Shown here in pieces: positions 5,090 to 6,392 of a DNA stretch of 6,392 nt. Below the pieces are notes generated by a model that was not told the DNA's origin, did no database searches, and saw only the letters and a program-made list of their open reading frames with translations. Location: contig JACDBO010000188.1 in assembly GCA_013694885.1 (NCBI GenBank), positions 1-6,392 of the forward strand, given 5' to 3'. This DNA comes from Chloroflexia bacterium. Lineage in GTDB: Bacteria; Chloroflexota; Chloroflexia; Thermomicrobiales; UBA6265. The translations under genes were made by a program, and so were the position numbers. The stretch's first letter is position 1; every line of letters begins with the position of its first letter.

Positions 5090-6373
5090 TCACGCCGGTG
5101 GGCATGAGTTCTCGTTGACAAAAAGCTCGTAGGTTGCCTCGCCCTCCTCGTATCCCATCAGGTACGAGTCGCCACAGGCGTTCGTGAAGGTCGAATTGAC
5201 ACCGCTCGTCGTGTAGACGGTGAAGGAGGCGCCCACGATCTGCCCCGTCGTCTGCCCGGTGTCGAGTTCGCCGGCAAAGGCCGTTTCGCCGTCGGCGACG
5301 ACCTCGACGTAGATCGGCGCCTCGGCCGACACCGCGATACTCGTGAGTCCGGCCTGCTCATCTCCGGCCGTCCCATCAGAGGTGTCCGGCGCGGGAGTCT
5401 CCGTCTCCTCCGTCGTCGCGGGCGCCTCGTCGGTCGTCGTCGACGTGTCCGTAGTCGTGGTGTCTTCGGCGGGCTGATCGGCGGGCACAGGTGTCTGCGC
5501 GGGGGCCGCCGGCCCTTCATCTTCGACCTGATCTCCCAGCGCGGCGAAGACGTAAACGGCCGGCGCGGCGCTGTCGTTTTGTACGGTTCCCGCGCCCGGC
5601 ATCAGCTGGCCATCCCCCGCGCTGAGGGTGCCCACACCACGCTCGTCCTGGACATCGACCGTGCCGGTGGTAACGATGAGCAAGGCCGAGCCGTTGTGGT
5701 CCGGCAGGTCCACCGAGCCTCCCGGTTCGAGCACAAAGCGGATCAGCTCCATGTCGAACGAACCCTGCGGGAGATCTTCGGCGATCGGACTCTCGTAGAA
5801 TGCGTCTTCCGCCACGTCAGCCGGTTCGACCAACTCGACGCCCCACGCGGTCGCGCCAGTGCCACCGGCGTACGCGGTGTACGGATCACCGGCCGAGGTG
5901 AAGTACGCTTCGCCTGGCTCCAACTTGGCGCGTTTGCCCGAGAGATCGTTGCGGATGATGGTGTCTCCCGCGCGCTGAAGCAAAAACCCCGGCGCGGCGC
6001 TGAACGGCGTCGCGTCACTGGCCGAGGCGGGGACGATCTCGCGAATCTGCCAGACCCGCGATTCCCCGTCGAGGAAGACGAGACCCTGGGCAATCACGTC
6101 GTCCCGACCTGTGCTCTCTTCAGCGGCCGGCTCGTCGGTGGTCGCCGGCTCGTCCTCGATCAGGCTGGCACCATCGACCGGCGGTGTCGCCTCGGGCTCC
6201 GTGCCCTCGTCGATGATCAGCGGCGCGTCGGCATCAGGCGTTGCATCCTGACGGGCCTGAACGGCCGAGTACCCGGGAGCCGCCAGCCCGATCACCAGCC
6301 CGATCGCGATCGTCGCGATCACCCACGTACGGCCCACCGCGCACGACCCTGCCCGCATCATCCACATCTGCAT
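5090..6373 (-). CDS. Secreted two-domain cupin-like protein with RodZ-type (DUF4115-like) C-terminal domain
   Basis: The 427-residue product has a signal peptide (basic n-region with R7 and R15, hydrophobic core about 17-33, likely cleavage after AVQA at 40), so it is exported. An acidic Pro/Thr/Glu linker (41-90) leads to a first beta-rich cupin-like unit (about 95-182, with VWQIREI and AGDT). The second unit is about 206-280 (FVLEPGGSVDLPDHNG, then GTVDV, then LSAGDGQLMPG). The second has a single His (226) and lacks the usual cupin HxH...E metal ligands. A Thr/Asp/Glu-rich linker (about 282-342) precedes residues 345-427, which resemble the DUF4115 domain of RodZ (VEVVADGETAFAGELDTGQT, ending FVN) and add C400 and C424, possibly a disulfide. 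The ATG at 6373 has AGAGGAG 6 nt upstream. The ligand is unknown; a structural or binding role at the cell surface is an inference. Confidence 0.8.
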   Translation of the reverse strand: MQMWMMRAGSCAVGRTWVIATIAIGLVIGLAAPGYSAVQARQDATPDADAPLIIDEGTEPEATPPVDGASLIEDEPATTDEPAAEESTGRDDVIAQGLVFLDGESRVWQIREIVPASASDATPFSAAPGFLLQRAGDTIIRNDLSGKRAKLEPGEAYFTSAGDPYTAYAGGTGATAWGVELVEPADVAEDAFYESPIAEDLPQGSFDMELIRFVLEPGGSVDLPDHNGSALLIVTTGTVDVQDERGVGTLSAGDGQLMPGAGTVQNDSAAPAVYVFAALGDQVEDEGPAAPAQTPVPADQPAEDTTTTDTSTTTDEAPATTEETETPAPDTSDGTAGDEQAGLTSIAVSAEAPIYVEVVADGETAFAGELDTGQTTGQIVGASFTVYTTSGVNSTFTNACGDSYLMGYEEGEATYELFVNENSCPPA

Positions 6374-6392
6374 TCCGCGCTCCTCTGAAGGT

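Noticed and set aside
5579..6388. Plus-strand frame of 269 codons antisense to the cupin gene
   Set aside because: Arg/His-rich shadow composition; the minus-strand gene has a signal peptide, a ribosome site and recognisable domains.
1..6392. CRISPR arrays, tRNA/rRNA genes, insertion sequences, phage attachment sites
   Set aside because: No regularly spaced direct repeats, cloverleaf-like sequence, transposase or terminal inverted repeats were seen on either strand.

Overview
The window is GC-rich (about two thirds G+C by eye, with third codon positions mostly G or C) and carries tightly packed bacterial genes. The gene content (a fused heme A/heme O synthase, a zinc-ribbon MscL, a secreted cupin-like protein with acidic linkers and a thioredoxin-NHL protein) and an interspersed-type palindrome suggest a Chloroflexota bacterium, perhaps Thermomicrobia (Sphaerobacter-like). 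That placement is an inference from protein style, not a search result.

Layout. Positions 1-108 are the last 35 codons of an unrecognised + strand gene. Positions 109-257 are a convergent intergenic stretch with three hairpins; one of them looks like a dispersed palindromic repeat. Positions 258-2249 (- strand) encode a CtaA-CtaB fusion that makes heme A for cytochrome c oxidase. A 213-bp divergent spacer holding several inverted repeats follows. Positions 2463-3944 (+ strand) encode a thioredoxin-fold plus six-bladed NHL propeller protein. Its reading frame is interrupted only by one UGA, exactly at a catalytic cysteine position (C-UGA-I-N-C). I read this as a selenoprotein, supported by a bSECIS-like hairpin just downstream of the UGA. 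A conventional gene caller would either start the protein at the ATG at 2610 or call it a pseudogene.

Positions 3945-4264 are a mostly non-coding leader region with one good sigma-70-type promoter and a GCAA-loop hairpin. Positions 4265-4537 (+ strand) encode a small unrecognised protein. Positions 4570-5007 (- strand) encode MscL with a C-terminal zinc ribbon. Positions 5090-6373 (- strand) encode a secreted protein with two degenerate cupin-like domains and a C-terminal domain resembling DUF4115 of RodZ.

How they fit together. The fusion performs both steps from heme B to heme A. The divergent thioredoxin-NHL protein is a cytosolic redox protein of unknown substrate, and a shared theme of respiration and redox is suggestive only. 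MscL and the cupin protein are membrane and envelope functions in the same orientation. The main result of the window is the probable selenocysteine-containing NHLRC2-like protein.
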